From NCBI RefSeq assembly GCF_014851865.1, contig NZ_JACVAM010000001.1, forward strand, positions 558,001 to 622,000: a stretch of DNA of 64,000 nt, read 5' to 3'. The notes under the pieces were generated by a model. That model ran no database searches. It was not told the origin of the DNA and saw only the letters and a program-made list of their open reading frames with translations. How positions within the stretch are numbered: position 1 is the first letter of the stretch; the number at the start of each line of letters is the position of its first letter. The stretch is from Pseudomonas sp. PDM16. Its GTDB lineage: Bacteria; Pseudomonadota; Gammaproteobacteria; Pseudomonadales; Pseudomonadaceae. The position numbers and the translations under genes were made by a program. Shown here in pieces: positions 26,761-40,638 of this stretch.

Positions 26761-26783
26761 CAAAACGCCCCACGAGGGGGCGT
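26761..26783 (-). terminator. Terminator between yidC and mnmE
   Basis: A stem ACGCCCC/GGGGCGT (26765-26771 with 26777-26783) followed on the minus strand by TTTTG, 20 bp past the yidC stop. It would attenuate or end the rpmH-rnpA-yidD-yidC transcript. Confidence 0.75.
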
Positions 26784-26803
26784 CTTGTGCAGCTTCAGCG
26801 GAC

Positions 26804-28474
26804 TCAGGCTTTCGCCGTCGCGGCCTCGATCTGCCGGGTAATGTACCACTGCTGGGCGATGGACAAGCAGTTGTTGACCACCCAGTACAGCACCAGACCG
26901 GCAGGGAACCAAAGGAAGAAGAAGGTGAAGATGATCGGCATCAGCTTCATCACCTTGGCCTGCATGGGGTCCGGCGGAGTCGGATTCAGGCGCTGTTGGA
27001 TGAACATGGTGGCGCCCATGATGATCGGCAGCAGGAAGAACGGATCCTTGATCGACAGGTCGGTGATCCAGCCCAGCCACGGGGCCTGACGCATCTCGAC
27101 GCTTTCCAGCAGCACCCAGTAGAGGGCCAGGAATACCGGCATCTGCACCAGGATCGGCAGGCAGCCACCGAGCGGGTTGATCTTCTCCTTCTTGTACAGC
27201 TCCATCATCGCCTGGGACATCTTCTGGCGATCGTCGCCATGCTGTTCCTTCAGCGCAGCCAGCTTCGGCGACACGGCGCGCATGCGGGCCATGGAACGGT
27301 AGCTGGCGGCGGACAGCGGGAAGAACGCCAGTTTGATGATGATGGTCAGGACGATGATCGACCAGCCCCAGTTGCCGAGCAGGTTGTGGATATGTTCCAG
27401 CAACCAGAAGATCGGCTGAGCGATGAACCACAGGATGCCGTAGTCGACGGTCAGCTCGAGGCCTGGGGACAGCTGCTTCAGGTGTTCCTGGATCTTCGGA
27501 CCGGCGTACAGGACGGCACCGGTTTCGGCGCTGGCGCCGGCGGCGACACTCAGCTGCGGGCCGGTGAAGCCGATGATGTAGTTGCCCTGGCTGTCCTTGC
27601 GGGTCTGCACGCTGTTGCTGTCGTCCTTGTTGGCGACCCAGGCGGTGACGAAGTAGTGCTGTAGCCAGGCGACCCAACCACCCTGCACGGTTTCGCGCAG
27701 GTTCTTGTCGTCCATGTCGCCCATCTTCACCTTTTTGTAAGGCTCTTCGGCGGTCCACAGGGCTGCGCCCAGATAGGTCGCAGTGCCGGTAGCGGTTGTG
27801 GACGATGGATCGGCGCTGTTGTCGCGCTTGAGCTGGGCGTAGAAGTTGCCGCTCCAGGCTTGGCCGCTCTGGTTGTCGACCTTGTAGGTGACGCCCAGGT
27901 CGTACTGGCCGCGCTCGAAGCTGAAGCGCTTGACGTAGTTGACGCCGGCTTCTGCGTAAGTGAGCTCCACCACCAGCTTGTCCTGGCCTTCTGCCAGTTC
28001 ATAATTGCGCTTGTCACTGCTCCACAAAGCACGTCCGCTGGACTTGTCCGGTGCGTTGGAGCCAATCAGGCCGCTCTGTGCCAGGTAGGTACGCTCGCCG
28101 CCGTTGTCGAACAGCTGGAATGGTACGTCCGGGCGGTCCTGGCGACGTGGGTAGAGTGGCAAGGTTAGTTGGACGATATCACCGCCTTTTGGATCGATAG
28201 CCAGTTCCAGCACATCGGTCTTCACACGGATCAGTTCGTCACTGACAGCCGCAGGGGCAGCCAGCTGCGGGTTAGCCTCGCCATTGGCAGTCGGCACATC
28301 GTCAGCGGCATTGCTGCTCGGAACGTCCGGCAGGTTCGCGGCGGGTTTACCACCCACGGTGGCACTGGCGCTGGCTGGGATAGCAGCCTGGCCGTAATCC
28401 TCGTTCCACTGCAGAACCATCAGGTAGGACACGATGGCCAGTGCGACGAGCAGGATCGAGCGTTGGATGTCCAT
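26804..28474 (-). CDS. yidC: Membrane protein insertase YidC
   Basis: A 556-residue insertase. It has an N-terminal membrane helix (SILLVALAIVSYLMVLQW), a large periplasmic beta domain (about 50-330) and the conserved C-terminal five-helix insertase region including PLGGCLPILVQMPVFLALYWVL. It inserts and folds inner-membrane proteins such as the ATP synthase c subunit, alone or with Sec. It lies 3 bp after yidD. Confidence 0.97.
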   Translation of the reverse strand: MDIQRSILLVALAIVSYLMVLQWNEDYGQAAIPASASATVGGKPAANLPDVPSSNAADDVPTANGEANPQLAAPAAVSDELIRVKTDVLELAIDPKGGDIVQLTLPLYPRRQDRPDVPFQLFDNGGERTYLAQSGLIGSNAPDKSSGRALWSSDKRNYELAEGQDKLVVELTYAEAGVNYVKRFSFERGQYDLGVTYKVDNQSGQAWSGNFYAQLKRDNSADPSSTTATGTATYLGAALWTAEEPYKKVKMGDMDDKNLRETVQGGWVAWLQHYFVTAWVANKDDSNSVQTRKDSQGNYIIGFTGPQLSVAAGASAETGAVLYAGPKIQEHLKQLSPGLELTVDYGILWFIAQPIFWLLEHIHNLLGNWGWSIIVLTIIIKLAFFPLSAASYRSMARMRAVSPKLAALKEQHGDDRQKMSQAMMELYKKEKINPLGGCLPILVQMPVFLALYWVLLESVEMRQAPWLGWITDLSIKDPFFLLPIIMGATMFIQQRLNPTPPDPMQAKVMKLMPIIFTFFFLWFPAGLVLYWVVNNCLSIAQQWYITRQIEAATAKA

Positions 28475-28477
28475 GGA

Positions 28478-28714
28478 TTACTCGGTCATCGAAGAGGGGG
28501 GAGAGGGTGGAACCGGATCGTAGCCACCGGGATTCCAAGGATGGCAGCGGCCGAGGCGACGTATGCCAAGCCAGCCACCATGCAACACACCATGGGTCTC
28601 TATGGCCTGTTGCATGTAGCAGGAACAGCTGGGATAGAAGCGACAGTGGCTGGCCATCAAGGGGCTGATAGCATAGCGGTAGAACTGGATCGGGAGGATC
28701 GCCAGTTTACGCAT
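28478..28714 (-). CDS. yidD: Membrane protein insertion efficiency factor YidD
   Basis: A 78-residue protein with the family core [33 protein letters not shown] and [15 protein letters not shown]. YidD aids YidC-dependent insertion. Its start overlaps the end of rnpA by 8 bp, so it is translated by coupling, as in other proteobacteria. Confidence 0.95.
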   Translation of the reverse strand: MRKLAILPIQFYRYAISPLMASHCRFYPSCSCYMQQAIETHGVLHGGWLGIRRLGRCHPWNPGGYDPVPPSPPSSMTE

Positions 28715-29102
28715 GGGGTCTGTCGCTTACCCCGGGAGGTGCGGCTTCGGAACGCTGCTTGGCCAGGCGCTTCCAGAGTTTGCCGAACTGCTGGTGCAGT
28801 TCCGGGTTATCCAGATCGCCAAGACCCTTGCGTGCCACCACGACAATGTCCATACCTGCCAGAAACTCTTGATTGAGCCGGAAGGAGTCCCGGATCAGAC
28901 GTTTCAGGCGGTTTCGCTCGACGGAGAGCTTGACGCTTTTCTTGCCGATCACCAGTCCCAGTCGGGGATGCTCGAGATCGTTGGCGCGTGCGAGGAGCAG
29001 GACATTCTTGCCAGGAGCCTTGCCGCTCGGTGAGTCAAAGACTGCTTTGAAGTGCCGGGGGGTCAGCAGACGCTTTTCCCGGCCGAAGCCTCGACTCACC
29101 AC
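28707..29102 (-). CDS. rnpA: Ribonuclease P protein component
   Basis: A 131-residue basic protein with the RNR signature [22 protein letters not shown] (about 51-72), which binds the P RNA and pre-tRNA leader. It acts with the M1 RNA in tRNA 5'-end maturation. It lies 14 bp downstream of rpmH. Confidence 0.97.
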   Translation of the reverse strand: MVSRGFGREKRLLTPRHFKAVFDSPSGKAPGKNVLLLARANDLEHPRLGLVIGKKSVKLSVERNRLKRLIRDSFRLNQEFLAGMDIVVVARKGLGDLDNPELHQQFGKLWKRLAKQRSEAAPPGVSDRPHA

Positions 29103-29116
29103 CCGTTCCGGCTTAT

Positions 29117-29251
29117 TCAGACGGTCAGACGCTTGCGACCTTTGGCGCGACGGCGGGACAGGACTGCACGGCCGTTCTTGGTGGCCATGCGGGCACGGAA
29201 GCCGTGAACGCGAGCGCGCTTGAGGGTGCTGGGTTGGAAAGTACGTTTCAT
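29117..29251 (-). CDS. rpmH: 50S ribosomal protein L34
   Basis: A 44-residue, very basic protein read from the ATG at 29251-29249 to the TGA at 29119-29117. It starts [20 protein letters not shown] and ends [10 protein letters not shown], the standard L34 sequence. It is too short to be found by length-filtered ORF searches. It is the first gene of the rpmH-rnpA-yidD-yidC unit, with a consensus promoter 53-88 bp upstream. Confidence 0.98.
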   Translation of the reverse strand: MKRTFQPSTLKRARVHGFRARMATKNGRAVLSRRRAKGRKRLTV

Positions 29252-29303
29252 GGCGATCTACCTGGGTGGTCCATACGGGCCTGGATGGCCCCCGTTTAAA
29301 GAG

Positions 29304-29339
29304 ACCGGCGATTCTAGTGAAACCGAGGCCTCAGGTCAA
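29304..29339 (-). promoter_or_regulatory. Sigma70 promoter of rpmH
   Basis: On the minus strand TTGACC (29339-29334) and TAGAAT (29316-29311) are 17 bp apart, a strong sigma70 promoter. It faces away from oriC and dnaA. Confidence 0.75.
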
Positions 29340-29776
29340 TTTCCAACCAGCTCGAATGTACAAAGAAAGATAAAAGGAAAGAAATTCTCTAAAGAGCTTG
29401 TTCTTGTAAAACCTAATAGGGGGTAGCGGCGCTGTGGAAAAGTACCCCTAGCGCACGGTAGGGCTACCTTGTATGGAAGGATAAGGTTGTCGGAAAACGG
29501 TGCGCGAGGTGTTTGCAGCAGGTGCAAGACCTGTGCAGGAATCGTCGATTTACCCACAGATGGTTTTTCCAGAGGGTTACTCCCAGGCTTTTACCCAGCC
29601 CTCAGTTACCTTTATCCACAGCGTTTCTGAATTTCCCTGGGAATCCTGGAAACATAAATAAATCATTGATTTTGCTCGGTTGAAATCGCTTATTCGTGTG
29701 GATAACTCTAGCCCCCAGGACTACAATGCAGGCTGATTTTTTGCTTCGCCAATCGTAGCGATCCCAGGGGATATCA
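29340..29776. other. oriC: Chromosomal origin oriC (rpmH-dnaA intergenic region)
   Basis: The 525-bp gap between rpmH and dnaA is the standard Pseudomonas origin position. Perfect DnaA boxes are TTATCCACA (29612-29620) and TGTGGATAA (29697-29705); one-mismatch boxes are TTACCCACA (29550-29558) and TTTTCCACA read on the minus strand at 29433-29441. AT-rich stretches lie at about 29340-29415 and 29650-29695, suited to unwinding. No open frame is present. Origin function is established for this region in P. putida and P. aeruginosa; here it is inferred. Confidence 0.88.
29699..29727 (+). promoter_or_regulatory. Candidate dnaA promoter overlapping a DnaA box
   Basis: TACAAT (29722-29727) is a good -10 element; the -35 position (29699-29704) falls inside the perfect DnaA box TGTGGATAA at 29697-29705. 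This would let DnaA repress its own gene. The -35 sequence itself is weak. Confidence 0.45.
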
Positions 29777-31228
29777 GTGTCCGTAGAACTTTGGCAGCAG
29801 TGTGTGGAGCTGCTTCGCGACGAGTTGCCTGCTCAACAATTCAATACTTGGATCCGCCCCTTGCAGGTGGAATCCGCTGGCGACGAGCTGCGCGTCTACG
29901 CGCCCAACCGTTTCGTGCTCGACTGGGTCAATGAGAAATACATGGTACGCCTGCTGGAGCTGCTGGCTGAGCGTGCCAACGGCCTGGCTCCCGCCCTTTC
30001 CTTGTTGATCGGTAGTAAGCGCAGTGCCGCTCCACGCATGGCCACGCCGACGCCCTCTTCTTCTATTAATAGTGCACCGGTAGCTGCTGCTCCTGTTGCC
30101 GTGGCCGACGAGCCTCTCGCCAGCGATCCGCTGGTGAGCACTGCTCCGGCTCCAGCGGCCAGTCGCCCGACCGAACGCACCGTTCAGGTTGAAGGCGCGC
30201 TCAAGCACACCAGCTACCTGAACCGCACCTTCACCTTCGAGAATTTCGTCGAGGGCAAGTCCAACCAGATGGCTCGCGCTGCGGCCTGGCAGGTAGCGGA
30301 CAACCTCAAGCACGGTTACAACCCGCTTTTCCTCTATGGTGGCGTCGGCCTGGGCAAAACCCACCTGATGCACGCGGTGGGCAACCACCTGCTGAAGAAG
30401 AACCCCAACGCCAAGGTGGTGTACCTGCATTCCGAGCGCTTCGTCGCAGACATGGTCAAGGCGCTGCAGCTCAACGCGATCAACGAGTTCAAGCGTTTCT
30501 ATCGTTCGGTCGATGCGCTGCTGATCGACGATATCCAGTTCTTCGCCAAGAAGGAGCGCTCCCAGGAGGAGTTTTTCCATACCTTCAACGCACTGCTTGA
30601 AGGCGGCCAGCAGGTGATCCTCACCAGCGACCGCTACCCGAAGGAAATCGAGGGCCTGGAAGAGCGACTGAAATCGCGCTTTGGCTGGGGCCTGACCGTC
30701 GCGGTCGAGCCGCCGGAGCTGGAAACCCGCGTCGCCATCCTGATGAAGAAGGCCGAGCAGACCAAGGTCGATCTGCCGCACGACGCTGCCTTCTTCATTG
30801 CCCAGCGCATCCGCTCCAACGTGCGTGAACTGGAAGGCGCGCTGAAACGGGTGATCGCCCACTCGCACTTCACCAACCAGCCGATCAGCATCGAGCTGAT
30901 CCGCGAGTCGCTGAAGGACCTGCTGGCCCTGCAGGACAAGCTGGTGAGCGTGGACAATATCCAGCGCACCGTGGCCGAGTACTACAAAATCAAGATTGCC
31001 GATCTGCTCTCCAAGCGGCGTTCCCGTTCGGTGGCGCGACCACGTCAGGTCGCCATGGCGCTGTCCAAGGAATTGACCAACCACAGCCTGCCGGAAATCG
31101 GTGATGCTTTTGGCGGAAGAGACCACACCACAGTACTGCACGCCTGTCGTAAGATTGCTGAATTGCGCGAAGCCGACGCGGATATCCGCGAGGACTACAA
31201 GAACCTGCTGCGCACACTGACCACCTGA
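29777..31228 (+). CDS. dnaA: Chromosomal replication initiator protein DnaA
   Basis: A 483-residue AAA+ initiator with domain I (1-85, [26 protein letters not shown]), a variable Ala/Pro/Ser-rich linker (about 85-145), the ATPase domain with Walker [11 protein letters not shown] and Walker [10 protein letters not shown], and the C-terminal DNA-binding domain with the signature [14 protein letters not shown]. The start is GTG at 29777, preceded by AGGGG. It binds the 9-mer boxes upstream. Confidence 0.98.
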   Translation: MSVELWQQCVELLRDELPAQQFNTWIRPLQVESAGDELRVYAPNRFVLDWVNEKYMVRLLELLAERANGLAPALSLLIGSKRSAAPRMATPTPSSSINSAPVAAAPVAVADEPLASDPLVSTAPAPAASRPTERTVQVEGALKHTSYLNRTFTFENFVEGKSNQMARAAAWQVADNLKHGYNPLFLYGGVGLGKTHLMHAVGNHLLKKNPNAKVVYLHSERFVADMVKALQLNAINEFKRFYRSVDALLIDDIQFFAKKERSQEEFFHTFNALLEGGQQVILTSDRYPKEIEGLEERLKSRFGWGLTVAVEPPELETRVAILMKKAEQTKVDLPHDAAFFIAQRIRSNVRELEGALKRVIAHSHFTNQPISIELIRESLKDLLALQDKLVSVDNIQRTVAEYYKIKIADLLSKRRSRSVARPRQVAMALSKELTNHSLPEIGDAFGGRDHTTVLHACRKIAELREADADIREDYKNLLRTLTT

Positions 31229-31259
31229 ATACGCAGCCCATAAGGCAAGGGACGAGACC

Positions 31260-32363
31260 ATGCATTTCACCATTCAACGCGAAGCCCTGTTGAAACCCCT
31301 GCAACTGGTCGCCGGCGTCGTCGAACGCCGTCAGACCTTGCCGGTCCTGTCGAACGTGTTGCTGGTCGTCGAAGGCCAGCAGCTGTCGCTGACCGGTACC
31401 GACCTGGAAGTCGAGCTGGTCGGTCGGGTGGCACTGGAGGACAGCGCCGAGCCGGGCGAGATCACCGTGCCGGCACGGAAGCTGATGGATATCTGCAAGA
31501 GCCTGCCCAGCGACGTAATGATCGATATCCGTGTCGACGAGCAGAAATTGGTGGTCAAGGCGGGTCGCAGCCGCTTCACCCTGTCGACCCTCCCGGCGAA
31601 CGATTTCCCAACCGTGGAAGAAGGTCCTGGCTCGCTGACCTTCAGTCTGGTGCAGAGCAAGCTGCGGCGCCTGATTGATCGCACCAGTTTCGCCATGGCC
31701 CAGCAGGACGTTCGCTACTACCTCAACGGCATGCTGATTGAAGTACAGACTGGTGTTCTGCGCGCTGTCGCCACCGATGGTCATCGCCTGGCTATGTGCG
31801 CCATGGAAGCGACTATCGAGAACACCGAGAAGCACCAAGTCATCGTGCCACGTAAAGGCATTCTCGAGCTGGCTCGCCTCCTCACCGAGCAAGACGGCGA
31901 AGTGGCCATCGTGCTGGGTGCCAACCATATCCGCGCTACCACCGGCGAGTTCACTTTCACCTCCAAGCTGGTCGATGGCAAGTTCCCTGATTACGAGCGC
32001 GTGCTGCCGCGCGGTGGCGACAAGCTGGTGGTTGGTGATCGACAAGCCCTGCGTGAGGCCTTTAGCCGTACCGCGATCCTGTCCAACGAGAAGTACCGTG
32101 GCATTCGCCTGCAGCTGGCTAGCGGCCTGCTGAAAATCCAGGCCAACAACCCGGAGCAGGAAGAAGCCGAAGAGGAAGTGGTAGTCGACTACAACGGCGG
32201 CTCCCTGGAGATCGGTTTCAACGTCAGCTACCTGCTCGACGTGCTGGGTGTGATGACCACCGAACAGGTGCGCCTGATCCTCTCCGATGCCAACAGCAGC
32301 GCCCTGGTGCAGGAAGCCGGTAACGACGATTCGTCCTATGTCGTCATGCCGATGCGTCTGTAA
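31260..32363 (+). CDS. dnaN: DNA polymerase III beta subunit (sliding clamp)
   Basis: A 367-residue protein with three clamp domains, starting MHFTIQREALLKPLQLVAGVVERR and ending in the standard YVVMPMRL. It dimerises to tether polymerase III and many repair proteins. It lies 31 bp after dnaA, with GGGACGAG before the ATG, and is likely co-transcribed. Confidence 0.98.
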   Translation: MHFTIQREALLKPLQLVAGVVERRQTLPVLSNVLLVVEGQQLSLTGTDLEVELVGRVALEDSAEPGEITVPARKLMDICKSLPSDVMIDIRVDEQKLVVKAGRSRFTLSTLPANDFPTVEEGPGSLTFSLVQSKLRRLIDRTSFAMAQQDVRYYLNGMLIEVQTGVLRAVATDGHRLAMCAMEATIENTEKHQVIVPRKGILELARLLTEQDGEVAIVLGANHIRATTGEFTFTSKLVDGKFPDYERVLPRGGDKLVVGDRQALREAFSRTAILSNEKYRGIRLQLASGLLKIQANNPEQEEAEEEVVVDYNGGSLEIGFNVSYLLDVLGVMTTEQVRLILSDANSSALVQEAGNDDSSYVVMPMRL

Positions 32364-32372
32364 TCTCGCTGA

Positions 32373-35899
<3,527 letters not shown>

Positions 35900-35917
35900 C
35901 AGTTCCCTCTCCCAGGC

Positions 35918-35949
35918 AAAAAAACCCGGTCATTAAGCCGGGTTTTTTT
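35918..35949 (+). terminator. Terminator of the dnaA-dnaN-recF-gyrB operon
   Basis: A7CCCGG (35918-35929) and CCGGGT7 (35938-35949) form a symmetrical stem with an 8-nt loop and a T7 tract, 18 bp past the gyrB stop. Confidence 0.92.
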
Positions 35950-36078
35950 CTTTCTGAATCATGGAGTTGTGTTAGTAGCCGAATCGCTAAAGCGGAGCGG
36001 TTGGTGCAGGTCTGTCGAATGCCGCTAGACTCGCAGAAAAACCCCCGGCCAATCATGGCTGCTGGCGGGATAGAGCTC

Positions 36079-37275
<1,197 letters not shown>

Positions 37276-37284
37276 GGTGGGCCG

Positions 37285-38217
37285 TCAGGTCCACCAATAG
37301 CGCACGAAGTGGAAGAAGATCGGCGCGGCGAAGCACACCGAGTCCATGCGGTCGAGCATGCCGCCGTGGCCCTCGATCATGTGGCCCCAGTCTTTCACTC
37401 CACGGTCGCGCTTGATCGCCGACATCACCAGGCCGCCGGCGAAACCCAGCAGGTTGACGGTCAGCGCCATCAGCGCGGCCTGCCAGAAGCTGAACGGGGT
37501 GATCCAGAACAGCGAGGCGCCGACCAGGCTAGCCAGGGCCACACCGCCGACAAAGCCTTCCACCGTCTTCGATGGCGACAGCTTGGGCGCGATCTTGCGC
37601 TTGCCGGCCAGCTTGCCGCAGACGTACTGCAGCACGTCCGACAGCTGCACGACGATGATCAGCCAGGCGATCAGCAGCAGGTTGCGCCCTTCGTAGCCGG
37701 GGATATCCAGAGTCAGCAGCGCCGGCACCGCGGATACGCAGTACACCGCGATCATCAGCCCCCATTGCACTTCCGAGGCGCGTTCGAGGAAGCGCGTGGT
37801 ATCGCCGGCCAGCGAGGCGAGGATCGGCAGCAGCAGGAACAGGTAGACCGGGATGAAGATGGCGAACAGGCCGTACCAGTCCAGCGCGATCAGCAGGTAC
37901 TGCATCGGCAAGGCGAAGTAGAAGGCTGCCACCAGCGCCGGGTAGTCGCTGCGCCGGGTCGGCGTCAGGGTGAGGAATTCGCGCAGGGCGTAGAAGGACA
38001 CGAAGTAGAACAGCAGGACCACGCCGTTGTTGCCGAACAGGAAGGCGATGCCGATGACCAGCACCATCACCCACCAGGCATCGATGCGCGCATTGAGGTT
38101 CTCGATTACCGCATTGGGTACTTCACCGGCACGATGGCGCAGGACGCGCGCGATCAGGGTGGCGATCAGCAGTACGGCGCCGATGCCGGCGAACAGCAGG
38201 ATTGTGTTGCGATCCAT
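37285..38217 (-). CDS. CDP-diglyceride synthase-like protein (CdsA family, YnbB-like)
   Basis: A 310-residue membrane protein with about eight helices and a complete CDP-diglyceride synthetase signature near the C-terminus: SAIKRDRGVKDWGHMIEGHG followed by GMLDRMDS (about 262-290). CdsA proteins make CDP-diacylglycerol from phosphatidate and CTP. It is the last gene of a six-gene minus-strand cluster that resembles E. coli ynbABCD, so it probably supplies an activated lipid for the CDP-alcohol phosphatidyltransferase at the head of the cluster rather than being the housekeeping CdsA. It begins one base after the stop codon of the acyltransferase gene. Confidence 0.85.
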   Translation of the reverse strand: MDRNTILLFAGIGAVLLIATLIARVLRHRAGEVPNAVIENLNARIDAWWVMVLVIGIAFLFGNNGVVLLFYFVSFYALREFLTLTPTRRSDYPALVAAFYFALPMQYLLIALDWYGLFAIFIPVYLFLLLPILASLAGDTTRFLERASEVQWGLMIAVYCVSAVPALLTLDIPGYEGRNLLLIAWLIIVVQLSDVLQYVCGKLAGKRKIAPKLSPSKTVEGFVGGVALASLVGASLFWITPFSFWQAALMALTVNLLGFAGGLVMSAIKRDRGVKDWGHMIEGHGGMLDRMDSVCFAAPIFFHFVRYWWT

Positions 38218-38218
38218 C

Positions 38219-38842
38219 TCAGACTACCTCCGGGGCCAGTTCCAGCAGGGCGTTGCGGGCGCGTTCGAGGAAGGCGGCCTTGTCCTCACCCGCCACGCGC
38301 TGCAGCGGCGCACCGAAGCTCAGGGTGCACAGCAGCGGCAGCGGTAGCGCCCTGCCCTTGGGCATCACCCGGTTGAGGTTGGCGATCCACACCGGAACCA
38401 GCTCCACCTCGTGCTTGGCCTGGGCCAGGTGGAACAGACCGCTCTTGAACGGCAGCAGCGGCTCCTCGGTGAGGTTGCGGGTGCCTTCGGGGAAGATGAT
38501 CAGCGAGTCGCCCTGGTCCAGCGCCTCGAGCATCGACTGCAGCGGGTTGGTCTGTGGCGAACGCTGTTCGCGATCGACCAGCACGCCGTTGAACACGTCG
38601 CGGATCAGGAAGCGGCGCAGGTCGCCACTCATCCAGTAGTCGGAGCCTGCTACCGGGCGGGTGCGCCGGCGCAGTTCCGGCGGCAGCGAGGCCCACAGCA
38701 GGACGAAGTCACCGTGGCTGCTGTGGTTGGCGTAGTACAGGCGCTGTACCGGTTGGGCGGTGCAGCCCAGCCAGAGGGCGCGGGCGCCGGTCAGCAGGCG
38801 GGCCGCCGAGGTGATGGCGAAGGCGGTAAGCGAGGCGAGCAT
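38219..38842 (-). CDS. 1-acyl-glycerol-3-phosphate acyltransferase-like protein (PlsC family)
   Basis: A 207-residue PlsC-family acyltransferase. The catalytic HX4D motif is HSSHGD (His40-Asp45), and the glycerophosphate-binding FPEGTRN motif follows at about 128-134. The start at 38842 gives a hydrophobic N-terminus; a longer frame upstream overlaps the next gene and lacks support. In this cluster it could transfer an acyl chain onto the lipid made by its neighbours. It is not a part of the E. coli ynbABCD set that I recall. Confidence 0.82.
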   Translation of the reverse strand: MLASLTAFAITSAARLLTGARALWLGCTAQPVQRLYYANHSSHGDFVLLWASLPPELRRRTRPVAGSDYWMSGDLRRFLIRDVFNGVLVDREQRSPQTNPLQSMLEALDQGDSLIIFPEGTRNLTEEPLLPFKSGLFHLAQAKHEVELVPVWIANLNRVMPKGRALPLPLLCTLSFGAPLQRVAGEDKAAFLERARNALLELAPEVV

Positions 38843-38855
38843 GGATCTGACTCCT

Positions 38856-39299
38856 TTATCCAGCCAGGGAAAGCCAGGGGGTGGCGAGAATGATGCTGAG
38901 GGCCAGCAGCAACTGGGCGACCAGCCAGGCGGCCTGCAGGCGCAGCAGGCGCACGGCGCCGCTGCTGCGCTGCTGCCAGTCGCGTGGTTGAGTGCTGGCG
39001 GGCTGCAGGCCGAGGCTGTGCAGCGCCTGGTCCAGGTCGCTGGTATGAGCGGCCAGGCGTGAGGCATCGGCGGCCAGGCGAGTGAACAGCTCGGCATCCA
39101 GCGCTACGCGGATGGCCCAGTACTTCTGCGCCAGGCCGAGCATCACCAGCAGGCCGCAGAGCAGGCTGCTGGCGGCGCTGTGTGGCGCGCCGAGCAGCGG
39201 CGCCAGGCCGTAGGCGAGAGCGAGCAGGGTCAGGGCGTTGGATAGCAGGTCCAGGCCACGGCCGCGACGCAGCAGGCTGGCGACCAGGGCCAGTTGCAT
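38856..39299 (-). CDS. Hypothetical membrane protein in the lipid cluster
   Basis: A 147-residue protein of unknown function. Hydrophobic segments are at about 19-60 (one or two helices) and at about 122-143, with a polar helical stretch between them (LFTRLAADASRLAAHTSDLDQAL). The start at 39299 follows the upstream stop by one base (TGAGATG); a start at 39311 would overlap it. Its place inside the cluster suggests a role in the same membrane-lipid process, but nothing in the sequence identifies it. Confidence 0.7.
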   Translation of the reverse strand: MQLALVASLLRRGRGLDLLSNALTLLALAYGLAPLLGAPHSAASSLLCGLLVMLGLAQKYWAIRVALDAELFTRLAADASRLAAHTSDLDQALHSLGLQPASTQPRDWQQRSSGAVRLLRLQAAWLVAQLLLALSIILATPWLSLAG

Positions 39300-39300
39300 C

Positions 39301-40638
39301 TCAGAGGCCATGCGCCACCTCCAGGCTTGCGACCGGTTGCAGCAGACCCTGCAGCGCCAGGCGCTGCGCATCGCCGAGCACGATCTGCGGACGCTCGGTG
39401 CGGATCAGTTCGATGGCCTGCTCGACGCTACTGGCGCGGCCGCTATGCAGCAGCCAGGCGGCTAGCAGGGTGGCGCTGCGCGAGTAGCCGAGGGCGCAGC
39501 AGACCAGCAATGGCCCCTGTTGGCGCAGTTGCTCGATCAGCTCGGCGCCCTGGCGGCAGGCCTCGGTATTCGGTGCGACCAGGTCGAGCAGCGGCAGGTT
39601 GCGATAGGTCTTGCCGGGCAGGCTGACCGGCAGCTCGGCGCTTAGATCCAGCACCGCGGCGAAAGGCGCCGCTTCATCTGCGCTTGGCACACGACCGAGC
39701 CAGATGCCCTCCACCACCTGATCCGGCTGCGGATGCTTGCGCGTCCACAGCCGCGAGTTGATCCAGGCGCCGAGCAGGTAGGGCGCGAGCAGCCAGGTGC
39801 TGGCGGAGCCGAGCGAGCCGTTCGCTTGTTTCTGGAACCCGGCGGCGCCGAACAGCGCATAGTTCAGTGCGACCAGCAGTAGCGAAGCGCAGGGCCACAG
39901 CAGCCAAAGCCAGGCGCCACCGAGATTGACCGCCAGGGCGGCGCAGACGGCGCTGCCCAGCCCATAGCGCAGGGCCAGGCGCCAACGCTGTGGTTCGCGG
40001 GCCAGACGCAGGTTGTGCAGCGGGCTACGGCCTTCGATTGGCCAGAGCCAGACGCACAGCCAGCCGGCCAGGGCACCGGTCGGCACGTCGATGAAGTGGT
40101 GCTGCCAGGTAGTCAGCACCGACAGGCCGATCAACGCCATCCAGCCATGCAGCAGTCCGCGCAGCAGCACGCCGCGGGTATGCCGGGCAAACATCGTCCA
40201 GATCACCACCAGCAGGGCGATATGTAGCGAGGGCGCCTGGTTGAACGGTTTGTCGAAGCCCATCAGCACATCGAACATCCAGCCGAAGAAGCCGCTCAGC
40301 TCCGGGCGCTCGAAGGTGAAGCGCAACGGCCAGAGCAGAAAGCAGGCGACGCAAATTATCTGCGTGCTGAGCAGACGCAGGGCATGCCGGTCCATCTCCC
40401 GGCGCGTGGCCGGGAGCAGGAAGGACAGGCCGTAGAGCAGGTCGATCGACCAGTAGGGCACGATGGTCCAGGCCCACAGCGGCGTTGCATGTTCCCAGGC
40501 AAAGACCAGACTGCCGACATCGTCGTGTTGAGCCGTCAGCCAGTTGGCGAAGCCGTAGCTGGCGAAGAACAGCGGGGCGAGCAGCAACAGCCAGAGGACC
40601 CCGCGCTTCCACAATCCGGTCTCGCGGGCAGCCTGCAT
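39301..40638 (-). CDS. PAP2-dual-specificity phosphatase fusion (YnbD-like)
   Basis: A 445-residue membrane protein. The N-terminal part (about 1-230) has several helices and PAP2-like lipid-phosphatase landmarks: FNQAPSLHIAL and WQHHFIDVPTGALAGW. The C-terminal part (about 310-445) is a dual-specificity/tyrosine phosphatase with the P-loop CALGYSR (Cys381 to Arg387). The usual histidine before the catalytic cysteine is a cysteine here. It could dephosphorylate a phosphatidyl-headgroup intermediate such as a PgpP-type phosphate. Start at 40638 overlaps the upstream stop by one base. Confidence 0.85.
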   Translation of the reverse strand: MQAARETGLWKRGVLWLLLLAPLFFASYGFANWLTAQHDDVGSLVFAWEHATPLWAWTIVPYWSIDLLYGLSFLLPATRREMDRHALRLLSTQIICVACFLLWPLRFTFERPELSGFFGWMFDVLMGFDKPFNQAPSLHIALLVVIWTMFARHTRGVLLRGLLHGWMALIGLSVLTTWQHHFIDVPTGALAGWLCVWLWPIEGRSPLHNLRLAREPQRWRLALRYGLGSAVCAALAVNLGGAWLWLLWPCASLLLVALNYALFGAAGFQKQANGSLGSASTWLLAPYLLGAWINSRLWTRKHPQPDQVVEGIWLGRVPSADEAAPFAAVLDLSAELPVSLPGKTYRNLPLLDLVAPNTEACRQGAELIEQLRQQGPLLVCCALGYSRSATLLAAWLLHSGRASSVEQAIELIRTERPQIVLGDAQRLALQGLLQPVASLEVAHGL

